DNA of 64,000 bases, from the NCBI GenBank assembly GCA_003282885.1, contig QBYJ01000002.1:1-64000 (forward strand), read 5' to 3'. Position 1 is the stretch's first letter. Every line of letters begins with the position of its first letter. Both the position numbers and the translations under genes were made by a program. This DNA is from SAR116 cluster bacterium AG-325-F22 (GTDB lineage Bacteria > Pseudomonadota > Alphaproteobacteria > Puniceispirillales > Marisalimonadaceae). This document shows, in pieces, positions 22,348-32,422 of this stretch. The notes below the pieces were generated by a model that was not told the origin of the DNA, searched no databases, and saw only the letters and a program-made list of their open reading frames with translations.

Positions 22348-23388
22348 TCATTTATCTTTAACCGCAAGGTCCTCAGGCTTCAATCTTAGAATGTTGCTTG
22401 TAATAATATTTGCTAAGAACTCGAAACCTTCAGTTTTGTTCCTTATGTCTTGAGCTAGTTTTTCTGATTTTTTGTCATTAGATTTTACTTTAATAGTTAC
22501 CCAACTTTCACCATCTTTATCTGGTTCAACAGAGGTTATTGATATTACTAAACCATCTTTAATTTCATAAGATATAGTTGGAAGATTGTCAGAATATTTT
22601 TTCAATGATTTTTTTACATCATAAAAATAAAAACTACTAATAACATCTCTAATATCGCTCAACTGAGTTTCGTCAATTTCAAAATTTAAAGATTTAGGAG
22701 CTATTAAACTTAACTTATTATTTTTATTCTCAACTTCAAATGTTCCATTTTTGTTGTTTAAAGTAGCTTTTATGAATTGATCGTTTTTTATTGTAAAAAT
22801 TAAACTCTCAAACCAATCAGATTTAGTTGTAGGCATTCTTATAGCACCTTTTAGAAGATAACTTTGATTTTTTTCTGGGAATCTTGCAAATTGACCCCCG
22901 CTTAATCCACCAACAGTCCGATCCACTTTACCAAATAAAATAGACGAATAAATTGTTCCGTCTAGTTTTTTCAAAGTAATCTTTGTTCCATAACCTTCAT
23001 CCTCCTCCTTGCTTTTATTTCTTTCTGGAAGAAGTAAATTTAAATCAGCATGTCTTTGTGAATCTTCTGTTTTTAATTCCTCAATTCTTAACAATGACAA
23101 ACTTGTAATTAAGTTTTCCCACATACCCTTCTTAAGTGGATAACCAGATTCTGAGATATAAATATTATCTTTTTTTACCAAATTAATGTTATTTTCAAAT
23201 GAGTTTATGGAAATATTATCAATTTTATTAATATTTTTGGTAAAGTCTTTTAGAAATAAACTTCCTCTGTCTTCAAAAACGTGATTATTTGAATTTAAAT
23301 TTATGGATATGATTGCTAAAATAACAAAAGTTAAAGTTACTATCGAAGTATTCACAAATTTTATTTTTGTCATATTATAATCCAACAC
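22348..23388 (-). CDS. DUF4340 domain-containing protein
   Basis: N-terminal TM; ESGYPLKKGMWENLITSLSLLRIEELKT; directly downstream of a GldG-like gene, as commonly seen for DUF4340. Confidence 0.75.
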   Translation of the reverse strand: MLDYNMTKIKFVNTSIVTLTFVILAIISINLNSNNHVFEDRGSLFLKDFTKNINKIDNISINSFENNINLVKKDNIYISESGYPLKKGMWENLITSLSLLRIEELKTEDSQRHADLNLLLPERNKSKEEDEGYGTKITLKKLDGTIYSSILFGKVDRTVGGLSGGQFARFPEKNQSYLLKGAIRMPTTKSDWFESLIFTIKNDQFIKATLNNKNGTFEVENKNNKLSLIAPKSLNFEIDETQLSDIRDVISSFYFYDVKKSLKKYSDNLPTISYEIKDGLVISITSVEPDKDGESWVTIKVKSNDKKSEKLAQDIRNKTEGFEFLANIITSNILRLKPEDLAVKDK

Positions 23389-23394
23389 TTATAA

Positions 23395-25206
23395 TTAATA
23401 AGAATTTTTCTTCCTTCTAAACGATATAATCAAGGCTAAGCCAGCAAATATGACAGGGAGTATTGCAACATTAAAAGCAATAACCCATTTTTTCAAATTT
23501 TCTACATCTCTTCTTAAGTCAAATTTAACACTTCTTAGTTGAGATCTAGTTGACATCATTTCAGCTTTAAATCCATCAATCGCCTCGATAGTTTCAGGAG
23601 ATAATATGTCTACATCATCTTCATTATTCTGAGTTAGACTTCTTATTTTGTCTTCCATGCCCTTCAGCTTTTCAGCCAGATGCTGTTCTTCTAAAAGAAA
23701 CTTTTCTTCAGCAATTTTTTCTAGGGCTATTATTTTATCAAAAGGCCTATAAGAAGTACTCTTTCCTCTTAGATCAGATAAAGCACTTCCTCCAATCATT
23801 TTCTCGATGACATTTAAAACAAAGTCACCATTATTCGCAAATGCACCTCTTTGTGTTAACCAATTACGATCCATTAACATATCGGCGTCCGAAACTAATA
23901 AGATATTAGACTTATTTTTAGATTTTAATATTTGCGTTTCGTCTTTATCTTTAAAGGACGAGCTTAGTGGAGATTTTATCCAACCGGCCAGAATTAAATT
24001 TTGATTTTCTTTTTTGATATTTGGCAATAGATCTCTTGGGTCACCTTCAGGATTGCCTGCCTTTTGCGCATCACCAAGACCAGAATTTTGGCTTGAAACA
24101 ATAATAGGTTCTAAGCTAGTCTTCTTGTCAATAGACTCAAAAGAACCAGCAGTTGTCATTACTATGGTACTCAGATTTGAAAGTACGCTCTCATTTTTGT
24201 TAAGTCCATTTCCTCTTATATTTAACCAAGGATAATTAGTGACCTGTATATCTCTGCCATTTAAATTTCTAGAGATACGAAATCCAAATTCTGAATCTAA
24301 TACAGCTTTTTTGTTGTCAAATTTTATACCCCAAGTATCCAATAATTTTTTGAGACTAGACCTAGGATTCATTGGAGGCATCCCTTGTTGTCGGCTAATT
24401 TCAGTTTCAGCATAAGGATCTAAAAATACTAATGTTGCTCCACCATTTAGGATCCATTGATCTATCATGTAAAGTGTATCATCGGATAGAAATTTTGGAT
24501 GAACTATCATTAGTACTTTAGTGTTTTTATTTAATTCATTGGTGGTTTCGTTAACTGTTTCAACCACAAACATTTCTCTCATTTGTTTTAATATTTGTTG
24601 TTCTGGTTTACCAATCCTGCTGTCAGCTTGAAGTCCAAGGTTGTCTATAATACTTATTACTGGTTTTTTAATTTGACTAAGCTCTGAAATAAGACTTGAA
24701 AGATCATACTCTAAGAAAGTTTCTCTTTCAGGTGAAAAAATAGGAATATTTTTTTGACCAGTGGTAGAGTTAGTAGCTGCTAATCCAAAATATAAAGCAT
24801 CTGACATTTCAGTGGCAGTAAAAGAATTAATCCCCATGCCAACTGCCCTATCTTCGTAATCTGAGAATGGTTTAGGGTCAATGATTTCAAGTGAAATCTT
24901 TCCATTAGAAATATTACTGTATGTTTTTAACACAGTTTCTACTCTATTTGCATAAGTGGAAAGTTGGGGTACTTCTTTAACTAAATTACCTGAAACAAAT
25001 AACCTGATGTGTATTGGTTCTTGAAGATTTTTTAGTAAATTAATAGTACTATTAGATAATGAATAAAGTTTTTTTTCAGTAAAATCAATTCTGGAGGAAT
25101 TAAAGACATTATTTATAATAATATTTATACTAAAAAAGACTAAAACAGATAAAAGTATAGATAATCTCACAAATGTTCTTGTTTTTATATTATTTAAAAA
25201 TTCCAT
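23395..25206 (-). CDS. GldG-like ABC-type uncharacterised transport system, substrate-binding/auxiliary protein
   Basis: DFTEKKLYSLSNSTINLLKNLQEPIHIRLFVSG; KPVISIIDNLG; INGG-type DxxAE domain; C-terminal TM. The ORF extends to 25239 but the start at 25206 avoids overlap. Confidence 0.82.
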   Translation of the reverse strand: MEFLNNIKTRTFVRLSILLSVLVFFSINIIINNVFNSSRIDFTEKKLYSLSNSTINLLKNLQEPIHIRLFVSGNLVKEVPQLSTYANRVETVLKTYSNISNGKISLEIIDPKPFSDYEDRAVGMGINSFTATEMSDALYFGLAATNSTTGQKNIPIFSPERETFLEYDLSSLISELSQIKKPVISIIDNLGLQADSRIGKPEQQILKQMREMFVVETVNETTNELNKNTKVLMIVHPKFLSDDTLYMIDQWILNGGATLVFLDPYAETEISRQQGMPPMNPRSSLKKLLDTWGIKFDNKKAVLDSEFGFRISRNLNGRDIQVTNYPWLNIRGNGLNKNESVLSNLSTIVMTTAGSFESIDKKTSLEPIIVSSQNSGLGDAQKAGNPEGDPRDLLPNIKKENQNLILAGWIKSPLSSSFKDKDETQILKSKNKSNILLVSDADMLMDRNWLTQRGAFANNGDFVLNVIEKMIGGSALSDLRGKSTSYRPFDKIIALEKIAEEKFLLEEQHLAEKLKGMEDKIRSLTQNNEDDVDILSPETIEAIDGFKAEMMSTRSQLRSVKFDLRRDVENLKKWVIAFNVAILPVIFAGLALIISFRRKKNSY

Positions 25207-25213
25207 TATTCTC

Positions 25214-25960
25214 TCAATCTGCTTTTTTAATTTGGACAAGCTGTACGTTTATCCAAATACACAAAATAATCATTGAAACGAAGAAAACTAGGGTTCTTAA
25301 ATCAAAAACACCCATTTGAATTCTACTAAAATGGGATAGAAATGACATTGAACCAATCGTTTCTGTCACCCAAGTTGGTGTCCATGACCTCACAGAAGAT
25401 AAGACTAAATTAAAACCTGCCATAATTAAAACAAATCCACTTATTGAGGAGATTATGAATGCAATCACCTGGTTCTTAGTAAGTGCAGATAAACAAGAGG
25501 TGAGGGCCAAAAAAGCACCAGCCATTAACCAACTTCCTATATATGATATTAGAATAACATTATTATCTGGGTCCCCTAGATAATTAACTGTTACCCAAAT
25601 AGGCATAGTTAAAATAAGTGCAATCAGAGTAAAGATCCAACTTGCTAAAAATTTACCTACTACTAATTGCATGTTAGTTACCGGTAAAGTTATTAGTAGT
25701 TCAATGGTACCGGATCTTCTTTCCTCAGCCCATAATCTCATACCAATAGCGGGCATTAAAATCAAAAATAGCCATGGGTGCCATGCAAAAAAAGCCGTCA
25801 AATCAGCTTGATCACGCTCAAAGAATCTTCCTAAAAAAAATGTCATACCTGATGAGAGAGCTAAAAAAACGAGTAAAAAAATTGAAGCTAATGGTGTTCT
25901 AAAATAACCCCTTAGTTCTCTATCAAAAATTATATAAGTCTTTTCTAAATAAATTTTCAT
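25214..25960 (-). CDS. ABC-2 type permease (GldF-like)
   Basis: Six TM-like segments; MRLWAEERRSGTIELLITLPVTNMQLVVGKF motif. Confidence 0.88.
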   Translation of the reverse strand: MKIYLEKTYIIFDRELRGYFRTPLASIFLLVFLALSSGMTFFLGRFFERDQADLTAFFAWHPWLFLILMPAIGMRLWAEERRSGTIELLITLPVTNMQLVVGKFLASWIFTLIALILTMPIWVTVNYLGDPDNNVILISYIGSWLMAGAFLALTSCLSALTKNQVIAFIISSISGFVLIMAGFNLVLSSVRSWTPTWVTETIGSMSFLSHFSRIQMGVFDLRTLVFFVSMIILCIWINVQLVQIKKAD

Positions 25961-25973
25961 AATCAGTTACCGA

Positions 25974-26924
25974 CTAACTTGAAGCATTTGTTGTTGTAAT
26001 TTTTCTAAATATTTCTTCCAAACTTGACTTTACGAAACCAGCCTCAATTATATTAAGTTTAAATTTGTTAACTTGTTTTAATACAGCATTTAAGTCTGGA
26101 GCTTTTTTGGCATCACTTACCAATATTCTATTAGTATCTTTATCTAATTTCTCAATTTTTATATTACTGTAATTAAGTGATGATTTTAAATTTTTTGCTA
26201 AAACATCGTTGATTTTATTAAAAACTTTAATTGTTATTATATCTTTATTCGCGAATTGTTTCTCAAGATTTGCTGGCGTTTCATTTGCAAGTAATTTGCC
26301 ATTAGCAATTATCATTGCGCGTGAGCACACTGCTTCAACTTCCTCTAAAATATGGGTTGAAATCACTATTGCTTTGTTTTTTGATATAGTTTTAATTAAG
26401 TTTCTCATTTCATGTTTTTGATTCGGATCTAATCCGTCAGTAGGTTCATCCAAAATCAATATGTCTGGATCATGTATCAATGCTTGGGCAATACCTACCC
26501 TTCTTTTAAAACCTTTAGAAAGTGTTTCAATAGGCTTGTTCCAAACTTCTTTAAGACTGATTTGATTTGCCATTTCACCTAGTCTAGTTCTTAACAAATT
26601 ACTTTTCAAACCTCTCATTTTGCCAACGAATGTAAGAAACTCTAAAACGTTCATATCTGAATATGATGGAGCACCTTCAGGCAAGTACCCAATAAATTCC
26701 TTAGCTTTTAATGGATCAGATTTTAAATCAATATTGTTTATTAAAATGTCACCGCTATCGGGTTCTAGAAATCCAGTTAGTATTTTCATTGTTGTTGATT
26801 TTCCCGCACCATTAGGACCAAGAAAACCAATAACTTCGCCCCGAGAAACTTCTAAATCAACATTATCTACGGCAATAAAGTCTCCAAATGACTTGCAAAG
26901 GCCTTTAGCTTTTATTAATTGCAA
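25974..26924 (-). CDS. ABC transporter ATP-binding protein (GldA-like)
   Basis: GPNGAGKSTTMKIL, LSKGFKRRVGIAQALIHDPDILILDEPTDGLDP. Confidence 0.94.
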   Translation of the reverse strand: MQLIKAKGLCKSFGDFIAVDNVDLEVSRGEVIGFLGPNGAGKSTTMKILTGFLEPDSGDILINNIDLKSDPLKAKEFIGYLPEGAPSYSDMNVLEFLTFVGKMRGLKSNLLRTRLGEMANQISLKEVWNKPIETLSKGFKRRVGIAQALIHDPDILILDEPTDGLDPNQKHEMRNLIKTISKNKAIVISTHILEEVEAVCSRAMIIANGKLLANETPANLEKQFANKDIITIKVFNKINDVLAKNLKSSLNYSNIKIEKLDKDTNRILVSDAKKAPDLNAVLKQVNKFKLNIIEAGFVKSSLEEIFRKITTTNASS

Positions 26925-26995
26925 GATAATGTCTCCAAATATTAATTTTTAACATTTTTTAAATACAACCTAACCTTTAAATAGACAATTATGTA

Positions 26996-27028
26996 TTACA
27001 AATATAATGTGGGATTTACAAATATAAT
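26996..27028. repeat. Two direct copies of TTACAAATATAAT at 20-bp spacing in a divergent intergenic region
   Basis: TTACAAATATAAT at 26996-27008 and 27016-27028, read directly. Confidence 0.7.
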
Positions 27029-27083
27029 TTCAAGAAATAAATAATTTTATTAAATTTTTATTAAATATAAATGTTAGACAATT

Positions 27084-27959
27084 ATGAAGTACGTATACAA
27101 AGATATTACTATTTTAACTGTCACGCATAATTCTGAAAATGTAATTGACTGTTTTTTGAATAATATAAACAAAAAATTTAAATTGGTAGTAGTTGATAAT
27201 AACTCAAGAGACAGCACTAAATTAATTTTAAAAAAAGATAATAGACCTTATAAAACTCTATTTTTTAATAAAATAGGTTTAGGTTTTGGTTCAGGGGCAA
27301 ATGTTGGTTTAAGGCACATTGAAACTAAATATGTCTTATTAGTGAATCCTGATACAATTTTAAACGACAATCAAATCCAAAAATTATATAAAGCAGCAAA
27401 AAAATATTCAAATGCAACGATCTTATCTCCAATGCATGTTAATGAAAAAGGAGTTAAACATATCCCTTCTCGAAGCTTTTTTTTTACAAAAGACAAAAAC
27501 ACTAGCCTTAATACTGATAATTTCTGTGGAGATTGTAGTGTAGAGCATTTATCAGGAGCAATAATGTTAATAAATAAGGCTAACTTAGACGAAATAGGAT
27601 TTTTCGATGAAAGTTTTTTTCTTTATTATGAGGATGATGATTTATGTATTCGATCTAAAAATGCTGGTTTTGAAAACGTTCTGGTTCATGACGTTGTTGT
27701 CAGTCATGTAGGAGGTGGTTCTGTAGGACCAGATAACTTTAAAAATCAATGGGAAAAAAATTTTCATTTTAATTACTCTAGGTGCTATATTGAAAAAAAA
27801 TATTTTGGGGTTTTGAATTCTAAATTAATGGCTATAAAAATATTTTTTAAATTTTTATTTAAAATGCTTGGACATTTAATGATATTAAGATTGAATAAAA
27901 TTACTAAGGATATTGCCTCATTAAGTGGTGCCATCTCCTTTCTAATAGGAATTCATTAA
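27084..27959 (+). CDS. Family 2 glycosyltransferase (rhamnosyltransferase-like)
   Basis: DITILTVTHNSENVIDCFL; VVVDNNSRDST; LLVNPDTIL; EIGFFDESFFLYYEDDDLCIRSK. Confidence 0.92.
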   Translation: MKYVYKDITILTVTHNSENVIDCFLNNINKKFKLVVVDNNSRDSTKLILKKDNRPYKTLFFNKIGLGFGSGANVGLRHIETKYVLLVNPDTILNDNQIQKLYKAAKKYSNATILSPMHVNEKGVKHIPSRSFFFTKDKNTSLNTDNFCGDCSVEHLSGAIMLINKANLDEIGFFDESFFLYYEDDDLCIRSKNAGFENVLVHDVVVSHVGGGSVGPDNFKNQWEKNFHFNYSRCYIEKKYFGVLNSKLMAIKIFFKFLFKMLGHLMILRLNKITKDIASLSGAISFLIGIH

Positions 27960-27960
27960 A

Positions 27961-28737
27961 ATGAAAGCTGTTATATTAGCAGGTGGTCGCGGTACAAGAC
28001 TTGGACAGTTAAGCTCAATAAAACCAAAACCTATGGTTGAAATAGGTAATAGACCAATAATTTGGCATATAATGAAACTATATAGTCACTATGGTATAAA
28101 AGAATTTATAATTTGTGCTGGATACTTAGGTTATCAAATTAAAGACTATTTCATAAATTATTCAAATAATGTTTCAGATGTAAAAGTTAACTTAAACAAA
28201 CACTCAATTGAATATATTAATAAAAAAGAACAGCTAAATTGGGAAATCTCAATTATTGATACTGGTCAAGAAACTATGACTGGAGGACGTTTATTGAAAA
28301 TTAAACAATTTTTAGATGACAATACTCCATTTTTTATGACGTATGGAGATGGGTTGGCTGATGTAAATTTATCTAAACTTCTTGATTTTCATAAAAAATC
28401 AAAAAAACTTGTTACCATGACAGCTGTTTATCCTCCTCCAAGGTTTGGATCATTGGTTATTGAGAATAATTTAGTAACAAAATTCAGCGAAAAAAATATT
28501 GGAGACGTAGGAAGAATTAATGGAGGTTTTTTTGTGTGTGAAAAACAAGCATTAAAATACATAAAAAATAAAAACCAACCATGGGAAAGCTTACCACTTG
28601 TAAATTTGTCCTCTTCTAGAGAATTGTCTGCGTTTCTACATAATGGTTTCTGGCAACCCATGGATACACTTAGAGAAAGAGATGAATTAGAAAAGTTGTG
28701 GGAAACCAATTCAGCTCCTTGGAAAGTTTGGGCCTAA
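27961..28737 (+). CDS. rfbF: Glucose-1-phosphate cytidylyltransferase
   Basis: MKAVILAGGRGTRLGQLSSIKPKPMVEIGNRPIIWHIMKLYSHYG; MTYGDGLADV. Confidence 0.93.
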   Translation: MKAVILAGGRGTRLGQLSSIKPKPMVEIGNRPIIWHIMKLYSHYGIKEFIICAGYLGYQIKDYFINYSNNVSDVKVNLNKHSIEYINKKEQLNWEISIIDTGQETMTGGRLLKIKQFLDDNTPFFMTYGDGLADVNLSKLLDFHKKSKKLVTMTAVYPPPRFGSLVIENNLVTKFSEKNIGDVGRINGGFFVCEKQALKYIKNKNQPWESLPLVNLSSSRELSAFLHNGFWQPMDTLRERDELEKLWETNSAPWKVWA

Positions 28738-28738
28738 A

Positions 28739-29800
28739 TTGACAAAACTAAAAGAAGAAGTAATTAATTTTTATTTTAATAAAAAAGTTTTAATTACAGG
28801 GCATACTGGCTTTAAAGGGGGATGGTTAACCCTCTTTTTGAATATGATGGGAGCAGAAATTTTAGGAATTTCTGACATTAGAAAAAATATATCAATAAAG
28901 TCAGGTTTTGATTCATCATTGGTTAATAATGAAATTATCACAGACATTAACAACGTTGTATCATATAAAAAAGAGGTTTCTGATTTCAAACCTGATTTAG
29001 TTTTTTATTTAGCTGCAGAACCTTTAGTACGTGAAGCTTATAAAAACCCAGTAAAAACAATAAATACGAATGTAATGGGACTAACGAATTTTTTACATTT
29101 AATCAAAGATCTCAAATCTACAAAACTTATTTTTACTGTTACTAGTGACAAAGTCTATGAACATCGTGGAGGTTACAATAAATTTGTTGAGACGGATAGG
29201 TTAGGCGGGGTTGAACCTTATGGAACATCAAAAGCAATGCAAGAGATGATTGTGAAAACATTTTACGAAAGTTACTTTAAACAGATTGGAACTAAGATGA
29301 TTACTGCTAGAGCTGGTAATGTGCTAGGCGGAGGAGATTGGGGAAAAGACAGACTAATAGTTGACATAGTAAATTCAATAACTTTTCGAAATAAAATGGA
29401 AGTAAGATTTCCTAATAACACTAGGCCGTGGCAACATGTAATTGAATTAATTTTTGGTTATTTAATGTTAACAGCTGCTTTTTATAGAGATAATATTGGC
29501 TTTGACACTTTTAATTTTGCTCCAGAAAAATCTTATCCCACTCAAAAAATACTAGATTTCTCAAAAAAATATTGGAAAGATAAATTTAGTTATTACGTCT
29601 CCACCGATAAAAATCTTATTTTTGAAGAAAAAAGACTAGAAATTAGCAATAAGAAAATCGAAAATTATATTAATTGGACAAGCAATAGAGATTTGGTCAA
29701 AGCTCTGAATAATACTTTTAACTGGTATAAAGCTCATCTTAACAATGATAACCTTTTTGAATTAAACAAGAGCATAGTTAGAAAATTTTTGGGAATTTAA
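28739..29800 (+). CDS. rfbG: CDP-glucose 4,6-dehydratase
   Basis: KVLITGHTGFKGGWLTLFLNMMGAEILGIS; TSDKVYEHR; TARAGNVLGGGDWGKDRLIVD; TTG start. Confidence 0.93.
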   Translation: MTKLKEEVINFYFNKKVLITGHTGFKGGWLTLFLNMMGAEILGISDIRKNISIKSGFDSSLVNNEIITDINNVVSYKKEVSDFKPDLVFYLAAEPLVREAYKNPVKTINTNVMGLTNFLHLIKDLKSTKLIFTVTSDKVYEHRGGYNKFVETDRLGGVEPYGTSKAMQEMIVKTFYESYFKQIGTKMITARAGNVLGGGDWGKDRLIVDIVNSITFRNKMEVRFPNNTRPWQHVIELIFGYLMLTAAFYRDNIGFDTFNFAPEKSYPTQKILDFSKKYWKDKFSYYVSTDKNLIFEEKRLEISNKKIENYINWTSNRDLVKALNNTFNWYKAHLNNDNLFELNKSIVRKFLGI

Positions 29801-29801
29801 A

Positions 29802-31001
29802 ATGAGTAGTTGTCAAGTTTGTAGAAAGAAAATCAATTTAAGCTTAATTGACATGGGTCTTATGCCAATAGCAAATGATTTAAAAAAAAATAAAGATAAT
29901 AAACGCAATTTATTTCCCTTAGAAGTTTTGTTATGTCAGGATTGTAAATTATTTCAGTTAAGTGTTCGTATAAACCCTCAAAGCATTTTTAAAGACTATG
30001 TTTATCACTCGAGTTATTCTTCTTCATGGCTTGCGCATGCAAAAAATTTTGCTAATCAGGTTAAAAACGACATAGATTTCTCTCAAAACAATTTTATTAT
30101 GGAAATTGCTTCAAATGATGGATATTTATTAAAAAATTTTGATAAAAGTAAGTTTAAAATACTAGGTTTGGAGCCTGCAGAAAACGTTGCAGATATAGCT
30201 AGAAAAAACAATATTCCAACCGAAACAATTTTTTTTAATGAGGATAATGCTAGTTACTTAAAAAAAAAATATGGAAAGCCAAAATTGGTAATAGCTAATA
30301 ATGTTTTGGCTCATGTCCCTGATATCAAAGGTTTTCTTAAAGCATTAGATATAGTAAGTGCTGACGAAACATTTATAAGTATTGAGTTTCCATCAGTTTT
30401 AAACCTCATCCAAGATTTTCAATTTGACACAATTTATCATGAACATTTTACTTACTTGAGCTTGAATACCATTGAAAACTTGATAAATAAACTTAATCTA
30501 AAAGTTTTTAGGGTAGAAAAATTAGATACTCATGGGGGAAGCATAAGATTATGGATTGCAAAAAAATCAAACGATATAAAAATTCAAAATAATGTACATT
30601 TAGAAAGATCAAAAGAACTAAAATCCAAAATTTTTGACTCTGAAACTTTAAAATTGTTCTCAAGAGAGTGTTGCAAAAGGAAAGATAGATTTAACAACTT
30701 CCTTAACGATGAAAAAAATAATAATTTAAAAATTTATGCGTATGGAGCCGCCGCTAAAGGAATATCATTTTTAAATTTTTGTGGTTATAATTGTAAAAAG
30801 ATTTTAGGAGTTTTTGATAAAAATAAAATGAAACAGGGATGCTTCATTCCAGGATTAGACATTGAAATTTTGGATCCAAAACGTATTAAAGAGATTAAAC
30901 CAGACTATATCATTATCTTGCCTTGGAATCTAAAAAAAGAAATTAAAAAAGATTTATCATTCATTTCAAACTGGGGTGGAAAGTTAATATCCTTTGAATA
31001 G
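29802..31001 (+). CDS. NDP-sugar C-methyltransferase (zinc-binding N-term + SAM domain + C-terminal domain)
   Basis: CQVC...CQDCKLFQL Zn-binding motif; IMEIASNDGYLLKNF SAM motif; YAYGAAAKGISFLNF C-terminal module as in TylCIII/TylCV-type C-methyltransferases. Confidence 0.85.
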   Translation: MSSCQVCRKKINLSLIDMGLMPIANDLKKNKDNKRNLFPLEVLLCQDCKLFQLSVRINPQSIFKDYVYHSSYSSSWLAHAKNFANQVKNDIDFSQNNFIMEIASNDGYLLKNFDKSKFKILGLEPAENVADIARKNNIPTETIFFNEDNASYLKKKYGKPKLVIANNVLAHVPDIKGFLKALDIVSADETFISIEFPSVLNLIQDFQFDTIYHEHFTYLSLNTIENLINKLNLKVFRVEKLDTHGGSIRLWIAKKSNDIKIQNNVHLERSKELKSKIFDSETLKLFSRECCKRKDRFNNFLNDEKNNNLKIYAYGAAAKGISFLNFCGYNCKKILGVFDKNKMKQGCFIPGLDIEILDPKRIKEIKPDYIIILPWNLKKEIKKDLSFISNWGGKLISFE

Positions 31002-31013
31002 AGGTAATTATCA

Positions 31014-31547
31014 ATGAAAATTAATAAGACTCTTTTTAGAGAATTATTTCACTTTGAACTAGATCCAAAGCTGGATGATAGAGGCTCATTTACTAGATTT
31101 TTTTGTAAAAAAACACTACATAGCTTAGGAATGAAATTTAGCCCAAAGCAAATTAGTTTTGCTACCAACAAAAATAAATTTACGTTAAGGGGAATGCACT
31201 TCCAACGTCATCCAAACCAAGAACAAAAGATTGTTTCTTGTTTGAAAGGCTCTATTTGGGATGTTGTTGTAGACATTAGAGAAAATTCAAAAAATTATGG
31301 TAGGTGGTTTGCTGTTGAACTAAGTGAAAAAAGACAAAATTTCTTATATATTCCAAAAGGCTTTGCACATGGATATTTAACTTTAACTACAAATACTCAT
31401 ATAATTTATATTATGGATGAATATTATAACGAAAAAAATAATCTAGGAATTTTTTGGCAAGACCCCAATTTGAATATAAAATGGCCTCACTTACCTCTTA
31501 AAATATCTATTAAAGACCAAAATCTACCTCGGTTAAATGACTTATGA
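31014..31547 (+). CDS. dTDP-4-dehydrorhamnose 3,5-epimerase-family protein
   Basis: LDDRGSFTRFF; LRGMHFQRHPNQEQKIVSCLKGSIWDVVVDIR; YIPKGFAHGYLTL. Confidence 0.9.
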   Translation: MKINKTLFRELFHFELDPKLDDRGSFTRFFCKKTLHSLGMKFSPKQISFATNKNKFTLRGMHFQRHPNQEQKIVSCLKGSIWDVVVDIRENSKNYGRWFAVELSEKRQNFLYIPKGFAHGYLTLTTNTHIIYIMDEYYNEKNNLGIFWQDPNLNIKWPHLPLKISIKDQNLPRLNDL

Positions 31548-32422
31548 AAAAAATTCTAATAACTGGTTCAAACGGATTTATTGGGAGCTTTTTACTATCA
31601 GAATTAAAAACTTTAAATTTTAAAATTTATACTATATCAAGGTCAAATATATCTTCTAAATTAAACCTAAGAGGAGATTTTTTTGATTGTCAATTTATTA
31701 GTAAATCTCTAAATGAAATTAAACCAAATATTATTATTCATCTAGCTTGGGAAACCACCCCAGGATTGTTTTATAATAGCAAAAACAACAAAAAATGGTC
31801 TAAAAGAACGATTGAGTTTATTGATGAATTTTATTCTCTAGGTGGATCCAAATTTATTTTTATGAGTACTTGTGAAGAATATGGTTCTTTTGAAAATCAA
31901 AGTAGACCAAATGAATCTAGTATTTGTAAGCCAATTTCAAACTATGGAATTCAAAAACACAAAGTTTCTACATATTTGTCAAAAAATTATCATGAAAAAA
32001 AATGGATTATTTTACGAAATTATTTTGTAAGTGGTATAAATGAGAAAAATGAAAAACTCATAACATACATGGTTAATAAATTAATAAATAAAAAACCAAT
32101 TATTTTAAAAAGACCTAATGATTTAATTGATATTATTGATGTAAGAGATGTAACTAAAATCATAAAAAATTTAATAAAAATTGATTATAGTGGTATTTTA
32201 AATATAGGTACTTCCTTTGAAAGTTCCCCAATTCAATTAGCTAAAAAATTAATTAAGTTATATGGTTCAGGCGAAATAATTATTGATAAAAATTTTCATT
32301 ATAGTGGAACGAATAAGTATATTGTTTGCAACAATTCAAAACTTATTAACAATTTAAAACTTAAAACCAAGTATACTGTCGATGATATTTTAGAAACCAT
32401 TTTAGAGAAACATTATGTTTAA
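31544..32422 (+). CDS. NAD-dependent epimerase/dehydratase (probable NDP-hexose ketoreductase)
   Basis: KILITGSNGFIGSFLLSEL; overlaps the epimerase gene by ATGA. Confidence 0.82.
   Translation: MKKILITGSNGFIGSFLLSELKTLNFKIYTISRSNISSKLNLRGDFFDCQFISKSLNEIKPNIIIHLAWETTPGLFYNSKNNKKWSKRTIEFIDEFYSLGGSKFIFMSTCEEYGSFENQSRPNESSICKPISNYGIQKHKVSTYLSKNYHEKKWIILRNYFVSGINEKNEKLITYMVNKLINKKPIILKRPNDLIDIIDVRDVTKIIKNLIKIDYSGILNIGTSFESSPIQLAKKLIKLYGSGEIIIDKNFHYSGTNKYIVCNNSKLINNLKLKTKYTVDDILETILEKHYV

Noticed and set aside
22348-26924. Calling this locus a gliding-motility system
   Set aside because: Only the ABC components resemble Gld proteins; no other gliding genes are present, and the same ABC set occurs in non-gliding bacteria.
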